Below, piece after piece: positions 17,610 to 28,403 of a stretch of 64,000 nucleotides of DNA. Source of the DNA: Limnohabitans sp. Rim8 (GTDB lineage: Bacteria; Pseudomonadota; Gammaproteobacteria; Burkholderiales; Burkholderiaceae_C); contig CAMDFK010000004.1 in assembly GCA_945897465.1 (NCBI GenBank), forward strand, positions 100,294-164,293. The letters are read 5' to 3'. Every line of letters begins with the position of its first letter. Position 1 is the stretch's first letter. The notes under the pieces are model-generated. The model did no database searches, was not told the origin of the DNA, and saw only the letters and a list, made by a program, of their open reading frames with translations. The position numbers and the translations under genes were made by a program.

Positions 17610-18489
17610 GGGTAGACCAATTATAGAAAGCCTGCACACCTCGCCTGACTGGTTGGCTCATCTGGGCCAGCCGGTGGCGTTGGGTTTGTTGGCCTGGGAG
17701 CAAGCACAGGCCGATCTGTTGTTGGCCGATGTGTTTGGCTACCATGCGGTGCAGCTGGGCTTGCCCGAACTTCAGTCCTTGCGTTGTAACCGCATGCCCC
17801 ACCGCTGGCAGGCGGGGACCGAGTTCGAATGGCCTTGGGCGAACAAGGCTTTGAGCGGCCTTGATCACTTGGATTTAAGCCCTTCAGTAACCACCCATGA
17901 GGCAGGCGTTTCATCTTTGGGCCCCCAGGTCTGGCTGGACAGTCGGGCTTGGCCATGGCAGGCCGACAGCCTGGACTTGGTGGTCTTGCCCCACACGCTG
18001 GAGCGCTCGGCCGATCCGCACGCCTGTTTGCGTGAGGTTGAGCGGGTGCTGATCCCTGAGGGGCAGGTATTGATCACCGGGCTCAACCCCCTGAGTTTGT
18101 GGGGATGGTCTGCGCGGCGCGAGGCTTTGCGACGCGGTTCTGGGGTCTCAGTGCAGAACCTGATCGCTTACCGGCGCCTGCGCGATTGGTTGCGGCTGTT
18201 GGGTTTTGAAGTGCAGGTCAGCCGCTTTTGGGGCTGGACCCCAGCCCTGTCTAGCGAGCGCTGGTTGCAGCGCATGAGTTGGATGGCGCGTGCCGGTGAG
18301 CGCTGGTGGCCGATTTTGGGGGGCGTCTATTTGTTGATGGCCACCAAACGTGTGCCCGGGGGGCGCTGGTTGCCAGCGCGGCAATGGCGCACGGTGCGAT
18401 CGCCTGCTCAAGCGACCGCACCCGTGGCCCGCTCCGACACCTTCATGGGCCATCCTTCGGCCGAGAAAGACGCTTTTGACCCCCGTTGA
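17608..18489 (+). CDS. SAM-dependent methyltransferase, class I (Methyltransf_11 type)
   Basis: A 293-residue protein. The core around [20 protein letters not shown] and [20 protein letters not shown] is the post-motif I to motif III region of type 11 methyltransferases; the glycine loop of motif I is not obvious, and the N-terminal 70 residues ([27 protein letters not shown]) are those of a protein commonly found between gloB and rnhA in related bacteria. Substrate unknown. ATG 17608 is used but overlaps the divergent gloB start, so a later start is possible. rnhA begins 14 bases inside its 3' end. Confidence 0.75.
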   Translation: MGRPIIESLHTSPDWLAHLGQPVALGLLAWEQAQADLLLADVFGYHAVQLGLPELQSLRCNRMPHRWQAGTEFEWPWANKALSGLDHLDLSPSVTTHEAGVSSLGPQVWLDSRAWPWQADSLDLVVLPHTLERSADPHACLREVERVLIPEGQVLITGLNPLSLWGWSARREALRRGSGVSVQNLIAYRRLRDWLRLLGFEVQVSRFWGWTPALSSERWLQRMSWMARAGERWWPILGGVYLLMATKRVPGGRWLPARQWRTVRSPAQATAPVARSDTFMGHPSAEKDAFDPR

Positions 18490-18922
18490 AATTTATACCG
18501 ATGGTGCTTGCAAGGGCAACCCCGGCCCCGGCGGCTGGGGCGTTCGCCTGCAGGCGGGGCAACACGTTAAGGAATTGTTTGGTGGTGAGTTGAACACCAC
18601 CAACAACCGCATGGAAATGATGGCCGTCATCGAGGGTTTGTTGGCCCTCAAGCGCCCCTGTCAGGTGACGCTTTACCTTGACAGCGAATATGTCCGCAAA
18701 GGCATCACCGAGTGGATCCATGGCTGGAAAGCCCGGGGCTGGCGCACTGCGGCCAAGCAGCCGGTCAAAAATGCCGACTTGTGGCAAAAGTTGGATGCAT
18801 TGGTGGCCGCTTCCGGACACCAGATCGACTGGCGGTGGGTTAAAGGCCACAATGGCGATCCGGGCAATGAGCGGGCCGATGCACTGGCCAATCAGGGCGT
18901 AGAAAAAGCCTTGGGCCGTTGA
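18476..18922 (+). CDS. rnhA: Ribonuclease HI
   Basis: Cuts the RNA strand of RNA-DNA hybrids. The 148-residue protein carries the catalytic Asp9 in [17 protein letters not shown], Glu in [13 protein letters not shown], Asp in [11 protein letters not shown] and the last Asp in GNERADALA, plus the basic handle [11 protein letters not shown]. The frame is open far upstream, but the TTG at 18476 gives [10 protein letters not shown], the usual E. coli-like start and length. It overlaps the methyltransferase by 14 bases, so the two are probably co-translated. Confidence 0.95.
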   Translation: MTPVEIYTDGACKGNPGPGGWGVRLQAGQHVKELFGGELNTTNNRMEMMAVIEGLLALKRPCQVTLYLDSEYVRKGITEWIHGWKARGWRTAAKQPVKNADLWQKLDALVAASGHQIDWRWVKGHNGDPGNERADALANQGVEKALGR

Positions 18923-19074
18923 ATCCACCACTGTCCAGGCCTTGAGTCTGCAGGCCAGGCCCTGACGCGCGCCATTGCGCGCTTGTGCTGCAAGGGCTTG
19001 TTGATTGTGGGGGAATGGCTTGTGCGCTGTTACATTGCTGAAGTCTTGGCGAACGCAAACTGAGAGAAATCTGA

Positions 19075-20469
19075 ATGGCTTACAAAAAAAAATACGCATT
19101 GCTGGCCCTGGTGGGCATTTCCATGGCCTCAGGAGCGGCATGGTGGTGGCAAAACAAAGCCCAGACGAGTGGTGTTGCGCCCATTTCGGCGGCTTCTTCT
19201 GCCCAAGGCGGCCCTGCTGGCGCCCCAGCGGGTGCAGCCAGTGGTGCATCGGGGGGCGGGGCAGGCCGGATGCCTGCGGTGGAAGTCGCCAAAGTCGAGA
19301 GCATGACCCTGGTGGATGAAACCCAAGCCGTGGGCAGTCTGCGATCGCGCCAAGGTGTGATGCTGCGCCCGGAAGTGGGTGGAAGGGTCAAACAGATTCT
19401 TTTCAGCGATGGCCAGCGTGTGCGCAAAGGCCAGTTGATGGTGCAGTTCGAAGACCAATTGCAGCAGGCGCAGGTGGCGCAGGCCCGGGCCGAGTTGTCG
19501 ATTGCCGAGGCCAACCACAAGCGCAACCAGGAGCTGGTGGCGCAAAACTTCATCAGCCAGCGGTCGCTGGACGAGAGCGCAGCGGCCCTGGAGGTCTCAC
19601 GCGCCAAATTGTCATTGGCCCAAGCCACGCTGCAGCGCTTGCAGGTGTTGGCACCTTTTGATGGCATCACCGGCCTCAAGCAAATCAACGTGGGCGATTA
19701 CCTCAAAGACGGCGCCGACATGGTCAACGTGGAAGACATGGATGCGGTGCTGCTCGACTTCCGTTTGCCCGAGCGTTTCCAGGCCAAGATCCGGGCCGGT
19801 CAAAAGGCACAGCTGACGGTGGACGCTTTGCCAGGACGTCCCTTCACGGCCATCGTGCAGGCAGTGGACCCCTTGATCGAGGCCAATGGCCGATCGGTTG
19901 GGGTACGCGGCTGCATCGACAACCGCCAACAACAGCTGCGCCCGGGCATGTTTGCCCGGGTCAACGCGGTCTTTAGCTCGCGTGACAACGCTATGGTCAT
20001 CCCCGAAGAAGCCATCATTCCGCAAGGCGGCCGGTCCTTTGTGGTCAAGGTGGTGGCGGGTGAGAAGCCGGGTAGCCTGATTTCTCAACGGGTGGCGGTG
20101 AAACTGGGTTTGCGCCAGCCGGGCAAGGTCGAGATCGTAGAGGGCCTGTCTGCAGGTGACACCGTGGTCACGGCGGGCCACCAGCGTTTGCAAAAAGACG
20201 GCACGGCTGTGCGTGTGGTGGACTTGTCCCAGCCCGGTGGTGGCAGGCCTGCAGGCGCACCGGGGCAGCCCGGCGCAGCTGGCGTACCAGCGCCTGGACC
20301 GGCATCCGCGCCTCGACCCGCGTCTTCACCCGCAGGTCCACCATCTGCAGGACCTGCTGCGCAAGGTCCTCGAGCAGGGGGTGCTGGTCGGGCAGGCCAG
20401 CCCACGGCACGGCCCGTGGCCATGTCCGGCCCCAACCCATGCCTGAGGGGCGCAGATGCAACTCGCTGA
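19075..20469 (+). CDS. RND efflux periplasmic adaptor (membrane fusion protein)
   Basis: A 464-residue adaptor linking an inner-membrane RND pump to an outer-membrane channel. A single N-terminal membrane anchor (about 5-22) is followed by an Ala/Gly-rich linker, the lipoyl/barrel-sandwich half motifs (GVMLRPEVGGRVKQILFSDGQRVRKGQLMVQFED), a coiled-coil hairpin (about 120-185), then VLAPFDGITGLKQINVGDYLKDG and the beta-barrel. The C-terminus (about 385-464) is low complexity, rich in Pro, Ala and Gly. MexA/MdtA group. A GAGAG site precedes the ATG. It overlaps the pump gene by 14 bases. No outer-membrane channel gene is adjacent. Confidence 0.92.
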   Translation: MAYKKKYALLALVGISMASGAAWWWQNKAQTSGVAPISAASSAQGGPAGAPAGAASGASGGGAGRMPAVEVAKVESMTLVDETQAVGSLRSRQGVMLRPEVGGRVKQILFSDGQRVRKGQLMVQFEDQLQQAQVAQARAELSIAEANHKRNQELVAQNFISQRSLDESAAALEVSRAKLSLAQATLQRLQVLAPFDGITGLKQINVGDYLKDGADMVNVEDMDAVLLDFRLPERFQAKIRAGQKAQLTVDALPGRPFTAIVQAVDPLIEANGRSVGVRGCIDNRQQQLRPGMFARVNAVFSSRDNAMVIPEEAIIPQGGRSFVVKVVAGEKPGSLISQRVAVKLGLRQPGKVEIVEGLSAGDTVVTAGHQRLQKDGTAVRVVDLSQPGGGRPAGAPGQPGAAGVPAPGPASAPRPASSPAGPPSAGPAAQGPRAGGAGRAGQPTARPVAMSGPNPCLRGADATR

Positions 20470-23400
20470 AGTTTCCATCCGGCGGCCTGTGCTGGCCGTG
20501 GTCATGTCTTTGCTGATCGTGCTCATCGGTGCGGTCAGCTTCAAAAGCCTGTCTCTGCGTGAGTACCCCAAGATTGACGAGCCCACGGTCACAGTGACCA
20601 CCCGCTATGCGGGGGCATCGGCCGAAGTCATTGAGTCCCAGGTCACCAAACCGCTGGAAGACTCGATTGCGGGTATCGACTCGGTAGACGTCATCACCTC
20701 CATCAGCCGCGCCGAGCAGTCGCAAATCACGGTGCGTTTTCGCTTGGAAAAGGATGCTGACACCGCTGCTGCTGAGGTGCGCGATCGCACCTCGCGGGTG
20801 CGTAACCGCTTGCCGCAAGCGATTGACGAGCCGGTCATTGCCAAGGTCGAGGCCGATGCCTTTCCGGTGATCTGGCTGGCTTTTTCCAGCGACACACTCA
20901 ATGCCCTTCAAATCAATGATTTGATCAACCGGGTGGTCAAGCCGCGACTGCAAACTGTGACTGGCGTGGCCGATGTGCGCATTTTTGGTGAGCGCAAATA
21001 CGCCATGTTGGTGTCGCTGGACCATGCGCGTTTGTCGTCTTACAAACTCTCGCCTCAAGATGTGGAAGACGCCATCCGGCGCAACAATTTGGAGCTCCCT
21101 GCTGGGCGCATTGAATCCACCAACCGGGAGTTCAGTGTGTCATCTCAGACCGACCTGAACCGCCCGGGTCAGTTTGGTGACATCGTGATCCGAAGCGTGA
21201 ACGGTTTTCCGGTCAAGCTGCGCGACGTGGCACAAATCCGTGAAGGTGCCGCCAACGACCGCAGTCGGGTCAGGTTGAACGGCCAATCGGCCATCTCGGC
21301 AGGTGTGATTCGCCAAGCCACGGCCAACCCGCTGGATTTGTCCGCCGGGGTGCGCGAGATGCTCCCCCGCCTGCGGGCTGATTTGCCCGAGGATGTCACC
21401 ATCGACATTGCCAACGACAACTCGGTGTTCATTGACCGTTCCATCAAGAGCGTGTTCAGCACCATCGTCGAAGCGGTGGTGCTGGTGGCCTTGGTGATCT
21501 TTGTCTTTTTGCGCACCGTGCGTGCGTCCATCATCCCCATCATCACCATCCCCGTCAGTCTGATTGGTGCGTTTGCCATGATGGCTTTGGCAGGTTTCAC
21601 CATCAACACCTTGACCTTGCTGGCGCTGGTGTTGGCCATTGGCCTGGTGGTGGACGATGCGATTGTGGTGCTGGAGAACATTTACCGGCACATCGAAGAG
21701 GGTTTGGACCCATTTTCTGCGGCCATCAAAGGTGTTCGCGAGATCAGCTTTGCTGTGGTGGCCATGACCATGACGCTGGCGGCCGTGTTTGCGCCGCTGG
21801 CCTTCACGCCCGGGCGTACGGGCAAGTTGTTTGGTGAGTTTGCCTTGGCACTGGCCGGGGCGGTGATCGTGTCTGGTTTTGTCGCCCTGACTTTGGCCCC
21901 CATGCTGAGCGCCAAATTGCTCCGGCATAACCCCAACCCGAGCTGGTTTGACCGCAATATGGAGCGTTGGCTCACCGCTTTGTCAAACGCTTACGAAAGT
22001 TTGTTGCGTACAGTTTTGACACGTGCACGTTGGGTGGTGGTCTTGGTCATGCTGGCTTCTGGGGCTGGCATTGCTTACATCTACCCCTCCATGAAGCAGG
22101 AGCTCGCACCGTTGGAGGATCGGGGCACAATTTTGGCAACCATCAATGCACCCGATGGCTCGACCTTGGAGTTCACTGACCGTTACGCCCGTGCGCTGGA
22201 AAAAATTGGTCAGTCTTATCCTGAGTTTGACCGCGTCTTTGCCAATATGGGCAACCCCACGGTGGGCCAAGGCTCGGTGATTTACCGTGCGGTGGATTGG
22301 GACGAGCGCCAACGCACGACGCTGCAAATTGCACGAGAAATGGGGCCCAAGTTCGGCGCATTGTCGGGTGTGAATGCCTTCCCGATCACCCCACCATCGC
22401 TGGGGCAGGGTTTCCGTGAGCGGCCTCTGAACTTCGTGATTCAGACCTCGGACAGCTATCAAAATTTGAACATGGTCGCCCGACAAATGATGGACGAAGT
22501 GGCCAAAAACCCCGGTATTTTGCAACCCGATGTGGACCTGCGTTTGAACAAGCCCGAATTGCGCGTCGAAGTGGACCGCGTCAAAGCTGCCGAGCTCGGT
22601 GTGAGCATCGATGTGGTGGCCCGCACCATTGAGACCATGCTTGGCGGACGCGTGGTCACCCGTTACAAACGGGACGCTGAGCAGTACGACGTGATTGTGC
22701 AAACCCAGTCAACCAACCGCAACACGCCGGACGACATCGACGTGATCCAGGTGAGGGGCCGCAACGACACCATGATCCCCTTGTCCAGCCTGGTGAAGGT
22801 GCGCGAGAGTGTTTCCCCCCGCGAGTTGAACCACTTTGGTCAGCGGCGCTCGGTATCGATCACGGCCAACTTGGCCGCTGATTACTCTTTGGGTCAGGCG
22901 ATTCAGTTCATGGACGAAACGGCCGCCAAGGTGCTCAAGCCGGGTTACACCACGGAGCTCAATGGCACTTCGCGTGAGTTTAAGAAATCACAAGGTGCTT
23001 TGGTGATTGTTTTTGTGCTGGCGCTGCTGTTCATCTTTTTGGTGTTGGCTGCGCAATTTGAAAGCTTCATTGATCCCTTTGTGATCATGTTGTCGGTGCC
23101 ATTGTCCATGATCGGGGCGCTATTGGCGCTCAAGTTCACAGGTGGCTCTCTCAACGTGTACTCACAAATTGGATTGATCACGCTGGTGGGCCTGATCACC
23201 AAGCACGGCATTTTGATTGTGGAGTTCACCAACCAGTTGCGCGAACAGGGCATGGCGATGCAAGAGGCCTTGATCAAGGCTTCGGCACAACGCTTGCGCC
23301 CCATCTTGATGACCACCGGTGCCATGGTGTTGGGCGCAGTCCCATTGGCCTTGGCCACGGGGGCTGGCGCTGAGAGTCGCACACAAATTGGCTGGGTGAT

Positions 23401-23539
23401 TGTGGGCGGCATGAGCTTGGGCACGGCGCTGGCGGTGTTTGTGGTGCCGACCATGTACTCACTTCTGGCCCGCAAGGCGGTGCCGGGGCCAAACAAAGCG
23501 GTGGCGATCGATGCACCGCCCGAATCGCCTGCGCACTGA
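20456..23539 (+). CDS. RND multidrug efflux permease (HAE1-like)
   Basis: A 1027-residue inner-membrane proton-driven exporter. It starts with the family sequence LAEVSIRRPVLAVVMSLLIVLIG (first helix) and has two large periplasmic loops between helices 1-2 and 7-8. Helix 4 carries the proton-relay Asp pair in GLVVDDAIVVLEN, followed by the AFAP-like TMTLAAVFAPLAFTPGRTGKLF motif. The second half repeats the pattern (VFVLALLFIFLVLAAQFESF; GLITKHGILIVEF, where the relay Lys is present). Twelve helices are expected. Substrate class cannot be told; the related pumps export drugs or detergents. Translationally coupled to the adaptor. Confidence 0.94.
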   Translation: MQLAEVSIRRPVLAVVMSLLIVLIGAVSFKSLSLREYPKIDEPTVTVTTRYAGASAEVIESQVTKPLEDSIAGIDSVDVITSISRAEQSQITVRFRLEKDADTAAAEVRDRTSRVRNRLPQAIDEPVIAKVEADAFPVIWLAFSSDTLNALQINDLINRVVKPRLQTVTGVADVRIFGERKYAMLVSLDHARLSSYKLSPQDVEDAIRRNNLELPAGRIESTNREFSVSSQTDLNRPGQFGDIVIRSVNGFPVKLRDVAQIREGAANDRSRVRLNGQSAISAGVIRQATANPLDLSAGVREMLPRLRADLPEDVTIDIANDNSVFIDRSIKSVFSTIVEAVVLVALVIFVFLRTVRASIIPIITIPVSLIGAFAMMALAGFTINTLTLLALVLAIGLVVDDAIVVLENIYRHIEEGLDPFSAAIKGVREISFAVVAMTMTLAAVFAPLAFTPGRTGKLFGEFALALAGAVIVSGFVALTLAPMLSAKLLRHNPNPSWFDRNMERWLTALSNAYESLLRTVLTRARWVVVLVMLASGAGIAYIYPSMKQELAPLEDRGTILATINAPDGSTLEFTDRYARALEKIGQSYPEFDRVFANMGNPTVGQGSVIYRAVDWDERQRTTLQIAREMGPKFGALSGVNAFPITPPSLGQGFRERPLNFVIQTSDSYQNLNMVARQMMDEVAKNPGILQPDVDLRLNKPELRVEVDRVKAAELGVSIDVVARTIETMLGGRVVTRYKRDAEQYDVIVQTQSTNRNTPDDIDVIQVRGRNDTMIPLSSLVKVRESVSPRELNHFGQRRSVSITANLAADYSLGQAIQFMDETAAKVLKPGYTTELNGTSREFKKSQGALVIVFVLALLFIFLVLAAQFESFIDPFVIMLSVPLSMIGALLALKFTGGSLNVYSQIGLITLVGLITKHGILIVEFTNQLREQGMAMQEALIKASAQRLRPILMTTGAMVLGAVPLALATGAGAESRTQIGWVIVGGMSLGTALAVFVVPTMYSLLARKAVPGPNKAVAIDAPPESPAH

Positions 23540-23578
23540 CCGTCAGAAGCTGCGCACACGGTGTGGCGTTGGATTTAC

Positions 23579-23603
23579 AAAAAGCGGCCAAGGCCGCTTT
23601 TTT
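23579..23603 (+). terminator. Rho-independent terminator after the RND genes
   Basis: AAAAAGCGGCC paired with GGCCGC plus a run of six T bases, 40 bases after the pump stop. It is symmetric enough to serve the convergent moeA as well. Confidence 0.8.
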
Positions 23604-23624
23604 CATGTGTGACAAGGTTCCCTT

Positions 23625-24947
<1,323 letters not shown>

Positions 24948-24983
24948 GGTCTGCGCGGCCACGGCTAGCGTGGTCGAGGAAGT

Positions 24984-25607
24984 TCAGAGGGCTTCGAGTA
25001 GCTGCAGCTCGGCCAGCGTGTTGGCATTGGCAAAGGCCTGAGGGCTGTCGCCGGGCAGGTCAAACGGGACAATGGCGCAGCGGTGCTGGCTTGTCCAAGC
25101 ATCTATTTTGCGGCCACCGCTTTGCGTGAATTTGACCAGGCTTTCGAGCAGCTCGATTTTGAGCAGGCAAAACACGGGCTGCGGGCGGATTGCGCCATCT
25201 TCCTCGGGGGCGGCGGCCATGGCCATGTCGGCGTCTTGGGTGTCCATGGCTTGGACCAGGCGCTCCACCAGATCGAGCGGAAACAAAGGCGTGTCACAAG
25301 GCACGGTGAGCAACAGCGGGGTTTCGCAGCGCTCCAGACCTGTTAAGAAGCCTGCCAGAGGCCCGGCAAACCCGTCGATGCTGTCGGGCCAAACCGGCAC
25401 ACCCAGGGATTCGTAGGCCGAGAGGTTGCGGTTGGCGTTGATCAGCACTTCTTGCAAGGGCAGGCTTTGCACTTGCAGGCGCATCAGGGTTTGCAGGGCC
25501 AGGGGAAGACCACGAAAATTTTGCAGGCCTTTGTCGATGCCGCCCATGCGAGAACCGCGCCCGCCTGCGAGGATGAGGCCGGTGATGCCGGGTGCGTTGT
25601 GGTGCAT
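24984..25607 (-). CDS. mobA: Molybdenum cofactor guanylyltransferase MobA
   Basis: Transfers GMP from GTP to the cofactor to make the bis-MGD form used by DMSO-reductase-type enzymes. The 207-residue protein shows the nucleotide-binding [18 protein letters not shown] (about 10-27), NANRN, the metal-binding VPCDTPLFP and a final [11 protein letters not shown]. Length typical (about 195-210). The frame runs open upstream into moaA, but ATG 25607 gives the normal start. The presence of MobA implies at least one bis-MGD enzyme elsewhere in the genome. Confidence 0.94.
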   Translation of the reverse strand: MHHNAPGITGLILAGGRGSRMGGIDKGLQNFRGLPLALQTLMRLQVQSLPLQEVLINANRNLSAYESLGVPVWPDSIDGFAGPLAGFLTGLERCETPLLLTVPCDTPLFPLDLVERLVQAMDTQDADMAMAAAPEEDGAIRPQPVFCLLKIELLESLVKFTQSGGRKIDAWTSQHRCAIVPFDLPGDSPQAFANANTLAELQLLEAL

Positions 25608-25612
25608 GGCCT

Positions 25613-26755
25613 TCAGCCTCCGATGTAGCTCATCTCCACCCGGCGGCCGGGGCCGCTGGTGGTGTCCGGCCCGCGCAGGCTGCGCAGACGCGAGTATTGG
25701 TCGATGCGCCCGCGCCAGATGGCGTCCACCGTGGCGGCCAGCGTGGTGTCGCTTTGGGCGGGGTCGCGCAAAAGCTGGCGCAGGTCGTAGCCTTGGCTGG
25801 CAAACAGGCACAAATACAAACGGCCCTCGGTGGACAGGCGGGCGCGGTTGCAGTCGCCACAAAAGGCCTGCGTCACGCTGCTGATCACACCCACCTCACC
25901 CAAAGTCGGGTCGTATTCGCCTTGGTCGTTGGCGTAACCCCAGCGCTCGGCGGTCTCGCCCGGAACAGACGGGTCGAGTTGCACCAGCGGCAACTCGGTC
26001 TGCAAGCGTCGGATTACCTCGGCGCTGGGCAGCACCTCGTCCATGCACCAGCCGTTCGTTGCGCCCACGTCCATGTATTCAATGAAGCGCAGCACGATGC
26101 ACGTGCCCCGGAAATGCCGAGCCATCGGCAAAATTTCACGCTCGTTGGTGCCGCGCTTGACCACCATATTGACCTTGATCGGCCCCAAACCTGCCGCCCT
26201 GGCCGCCTCGATCCCGGCCAGCACATCGGCCACCGGAAAGTCCACGTCGTTCATTTGGCGGAAGACCGTGTCGTCCAGCCCATCCAGGCTGACAGTGACG
26301 CGTTGCAAGCCCGCGTCTTTCAGGCTTTGTGCCTTGCGGGCCAAGAGCGAGCCGTTGGTGGTCAGGGTCAGGTCCAACGGCTGGCCGTCGGGTGTGCGCA
26401 GCGCGGCCAGTTGTTCGATCAGGATCTCGATGTTTTTGCGCAGCAAAGGCTCACCACCCGTGAGGCGGATTTTGCGCACACCCCGGCCCACAAACACGTT
26501 GGCGATGCGGGTGATTTCTTCGAAGCTCAGCAGATGGCTGTGCGGCAGGTAAGCGTAGTCCTTGTCAAAGACTTCTTTGGGCATGCAGTAGCTGCAGCGG
26601 AAGTTGCACCGGTCGGTCACGCTGATGCGCAAATCGGTCAAGGGGCGGCGCAGGCCGTCCAGCGGCTGGGCGTTCAAGTCTTGACCCACGGGCAAAGAGG
26701 GCAAGGGCAGGCTGGGGGGGCGCTGGTCGACCAGCGCAATGACACGTTCAGACAT
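25613..26755 (-). CDS. moaA: GTP 3',8-cyclase MoaA (radical SAM)
   Basis: First enzyme of molybdenum cofactor synthesis, making 3',8-cyclo-GTP. In 380 residues: radical SAM cluster cysteines 50, 54, 57 in [13 protein letters not shown], the [10 protein letters not shown] motif, C-terminal second cluster C-x2-C-x13-C ([19 protein letters not shown]), and the essential C-terminal Gly-Gly (MSYIGG). An N-terminal extension of about 30 residues precedes the family core. It ends 5 bases before mobA. Confidence 0.96.
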   Translation of the reverse strand: MSERVIALVDQRPPSLPLPSLPVGQDLNAQPLDGLRRPLTDLRISVTDRCNFRCSYCMPKEVFDKDYAYLPHSHLLSFEEITRIANVFVGRGVRKIRLTGGEPLLRKNIEILIEQLAALRTPDGQPLDLTLTTNGSLLARKAQSLKDAGLQRVTVSLDGLDDTVFRQMNDVDFPVADVLAGIEAARAAGLGPIKVNMVVKRGTNEREILPMARHFRGTCIVLRFIEYMDVGATNGWCMDEVLPSAEVIRRLQTELPLVQLDPSVPGETAERWGYANDQGEYDPTLGEVGVISSVTQAFCGDCNRARLSTEGRLYLCLFASQGYDLRQLLRDPAQSDTTLAATVDAIWRGRIDQYSRLRSLRGPDTTSGPGRRVEMSYIGG

Positions 26756-26777
26756 AGCAGGTGATTGTGCACGAGCA

Positions 26778-26797
26778 GCCGCCTCCTTTGAGGCGGC
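26778..26797 (-). terminator. Hairpin between the aldehyde dehydrogenase gene and moaA
   Basis: GCCGCCTC-CTTT-GAGGCGGC, an eight-pair stem with a four-base loop. There is no following T run, so it may be a weak terminator, a Rho-assisted site or a leader structure for moaA. Confidence 0.4.
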
Positions 26798-26827
26798 ATG
26801 GTCAAAGGCTTGTCAGGGGTGTTTTCC

Positions 26828-28288
26828 TCAGCCGTGCGCAATCGCCACGGTTTTCAGGGTGGTGAAGCCCAGCAGGGCTTCCAGGCCCTTTTCACGGCCG
26901 TAGCCCGATGACTTGACGCCACCAAAAGGCAGCTCGACCCCGCCCGCTGCGCCGTAATTGTTGATGAACACCTGGCCGCTGCGCACGCGTTTGGCCATGC
27001 GGAACTGGCGGCCACCGTCGCAGGTCCAAATGCCCGCAACGAGGCCAAATTCGGTGGCATTGGCCAACTCGACGGCGTGGTCTTCGTCTTGGAAGGCCAT
27101 GGCCGAGAGCACAGGGCCAAACACTTCTTCTTGGGCCAGTCGGTGCATCACAGGCACGTCACGCAAGAGCACCGGCGCTTGGTAATAGCCGCCCGCGGGC
27201 ACGCCGGGCGCGATCTGGCCGTGCGCCACGGTGGCGATGCCGTCGGCGCGTGCTTGGTCCAAAAAGCCGGTCACGCGCTCCAGCTGGCTGGCGCGGATCA
27301 GGGGGCCGAGGTCCAAGTTCATGGTGGCCGAGCCCACTTGCAGACGGCCAAAGGCTTCGCCCAAGCGCTTCAAAAGCGGTTCGTAAATGCCTTGCTGAAT
27401 CAACACGCGAGAGCCTGCACTGCAGGTTTGGCCTGAGTTCTGCACGATGGCGTTGACCACCACGGGAATGGCCGCGTCCAAGTCGGCATCATCAAAAATG
27501 ATCTGAGGGCTCTTGCCGCCCAACTCCAAGGTCACGGGGCAATGCCGCTCGGCGGCCACTTGCTGGATGAGTGTCCCCACCCGGGGGCTGCCGGTGAAGC
27601 TGATGTGGTCGATGCCGGGGTGGCGGGCCAGCGCGTCACCCACTTCGTGGCCGTAACCCGTGACGATGTTCAAGGCACCGGCCGGAAAGCCGACTTCGGC
27701 CGCCAACTGCGCTACACGGATCAGGCTCAGACAGGCGTCTTCTGATGGCTTGACCACGCAGGCATTGCCTGCTGCCAAAGCAGCGCCTACGCTGCGGCCG
27801 AAAATCTGCATGGGGTAGTTCCAGGGCACCACATGGCCTGTAACGCCATGCGGCTCGCGCCAGGTCAGGACGCTGTAGCCGTTTTGGTAGGGCAAGGTCT
27901 CACCATGAAACTTGTCGCAAGACCCGGCGTAAAACTCAAAGTAACGCGCCAGAGCCACCGCGTCGGCGGCAGCTTGTTTGGTGGGTTTGCCGCAGTCGCG
28001 CTGCTCCAGTGCGGCCAGCTCAACTGCGTGTTCGGTCACTTTGCGTGACAGCGCCATCAGCAAGCGTCCGCGCTCCGTCCCTGTGAGCCGACCCCAAGGG
28101 CCGTTGAAAGCGTCCCGCGCCGCTTGCACCGCTTGATCGATGTCGGCCGCTTGGCTGCGAGGGATTTGATCAAAAACCTGACCGTCCGACGGATCGATGA
28201 CGTCGAGGGTTTGCCCGGCCAGGGGGGGAGTGGATTGGTTGGCGATGAAGTTGTGTTGCATGTTGGTATTTTGTGCTGACTTGGTCAT
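26828..28288 (-). CDS. NAD(P)-dependent aldehyde dehydrogenase, betaine-aldehyde dehydrogenase-like
   Basis: A 486-residue ALDH superfamily enzyme oxidising an aldehyde to the acid. Catalytic and cofactor residues are visible: Asn157 (VPWNYPM), Lys180 (VVKPSE), Glu255 (LELGGKSPQ) and nucleophile Cys289 (NSGQTCSAGSR). The ending FGGVKSSGYGREKG is typical of the betaine/gamma-aminobutyraldehyde/vanillin group. ATG 28288 is used; ATG 28261 is possible. Neighbours give no pathway. Substrate is undecided. Confidence 0.87.
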   Translation of the reverse strand: MTKSAQNTNMQHNFIANQSTPPLAGQTLDVIDPSDGQVFDQIPRSQAADIDQAVQAARDAFNGPWGRLTGTERGRLLMALSRKVTEHAVELAALEQRDCGKPTKQAAADAVALARYFEFYAGSCDKFHGETLPYQNGYSVLTWREPHGVTGHVVPWNYPMQIFGRSVGAALAAGNACVVKPSEDACLSLIRVAQLAAEVGFPAGALNIVTGYGHEVGDALARHPGIDHISFTGSPRVGTLIQQVAAERHCPVTLELGGKSPQIIFDDADLDAAIPVVVNAIVQNSGQTCSAGSRVLIQQGIYEPLLKRLGEAFGRLQVGSATMNLDLGPLIRASQLERVTGFLDQARADGIATVAHGQIAPGVPAGGYYQAPVLLRDVPVMHRLAQEEVFGPVLSAMAFQDEDHAVELANATEFGLVAGIWTCDGGRQFRMAKRVRSGQVFINNYGAAGGVELPFGGVKSSGYGREKGLEALLGFTTLKTVAIAHG

Positions 28289-28359
28289 TTGAAAATCACC
28301 CACGGGACAACTCGGGGGCCTTTGCCTTGTAACAAGGCCACTGAGCGGTCGGCGTACCC

Positions 28360-28386
28360 AAAAAAAGGCCCGCAAAGCGGGCCCTT
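28360..28386 (-). terminator. Rho-independent terminator after hppA
   Basis: On the minus strand GGCCCGC-TTT-GCGGGCC followed by seven T bases, starting 18 bases after the hppA stop. Confidence 0.88.
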
Positions 28387-28403
28387 CAGCGCGTCAGCTC
28401 AGC

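Noticed and set aside
18443-19249. Minus-strand frame opposite rnhA and the start of the RND adaptor.
   Set aside because: No recognisable protein features; rnhA catalytic residues are intact on the other strand.
20335-20450. Pro/Ala/Gly-rich end of the RND adaptor considered as a frameshift.
   Set aside because: The frame runs cleanly to a stop overlapping the pump start, and such low-complexity tails occur in adaptors of related bacteria.
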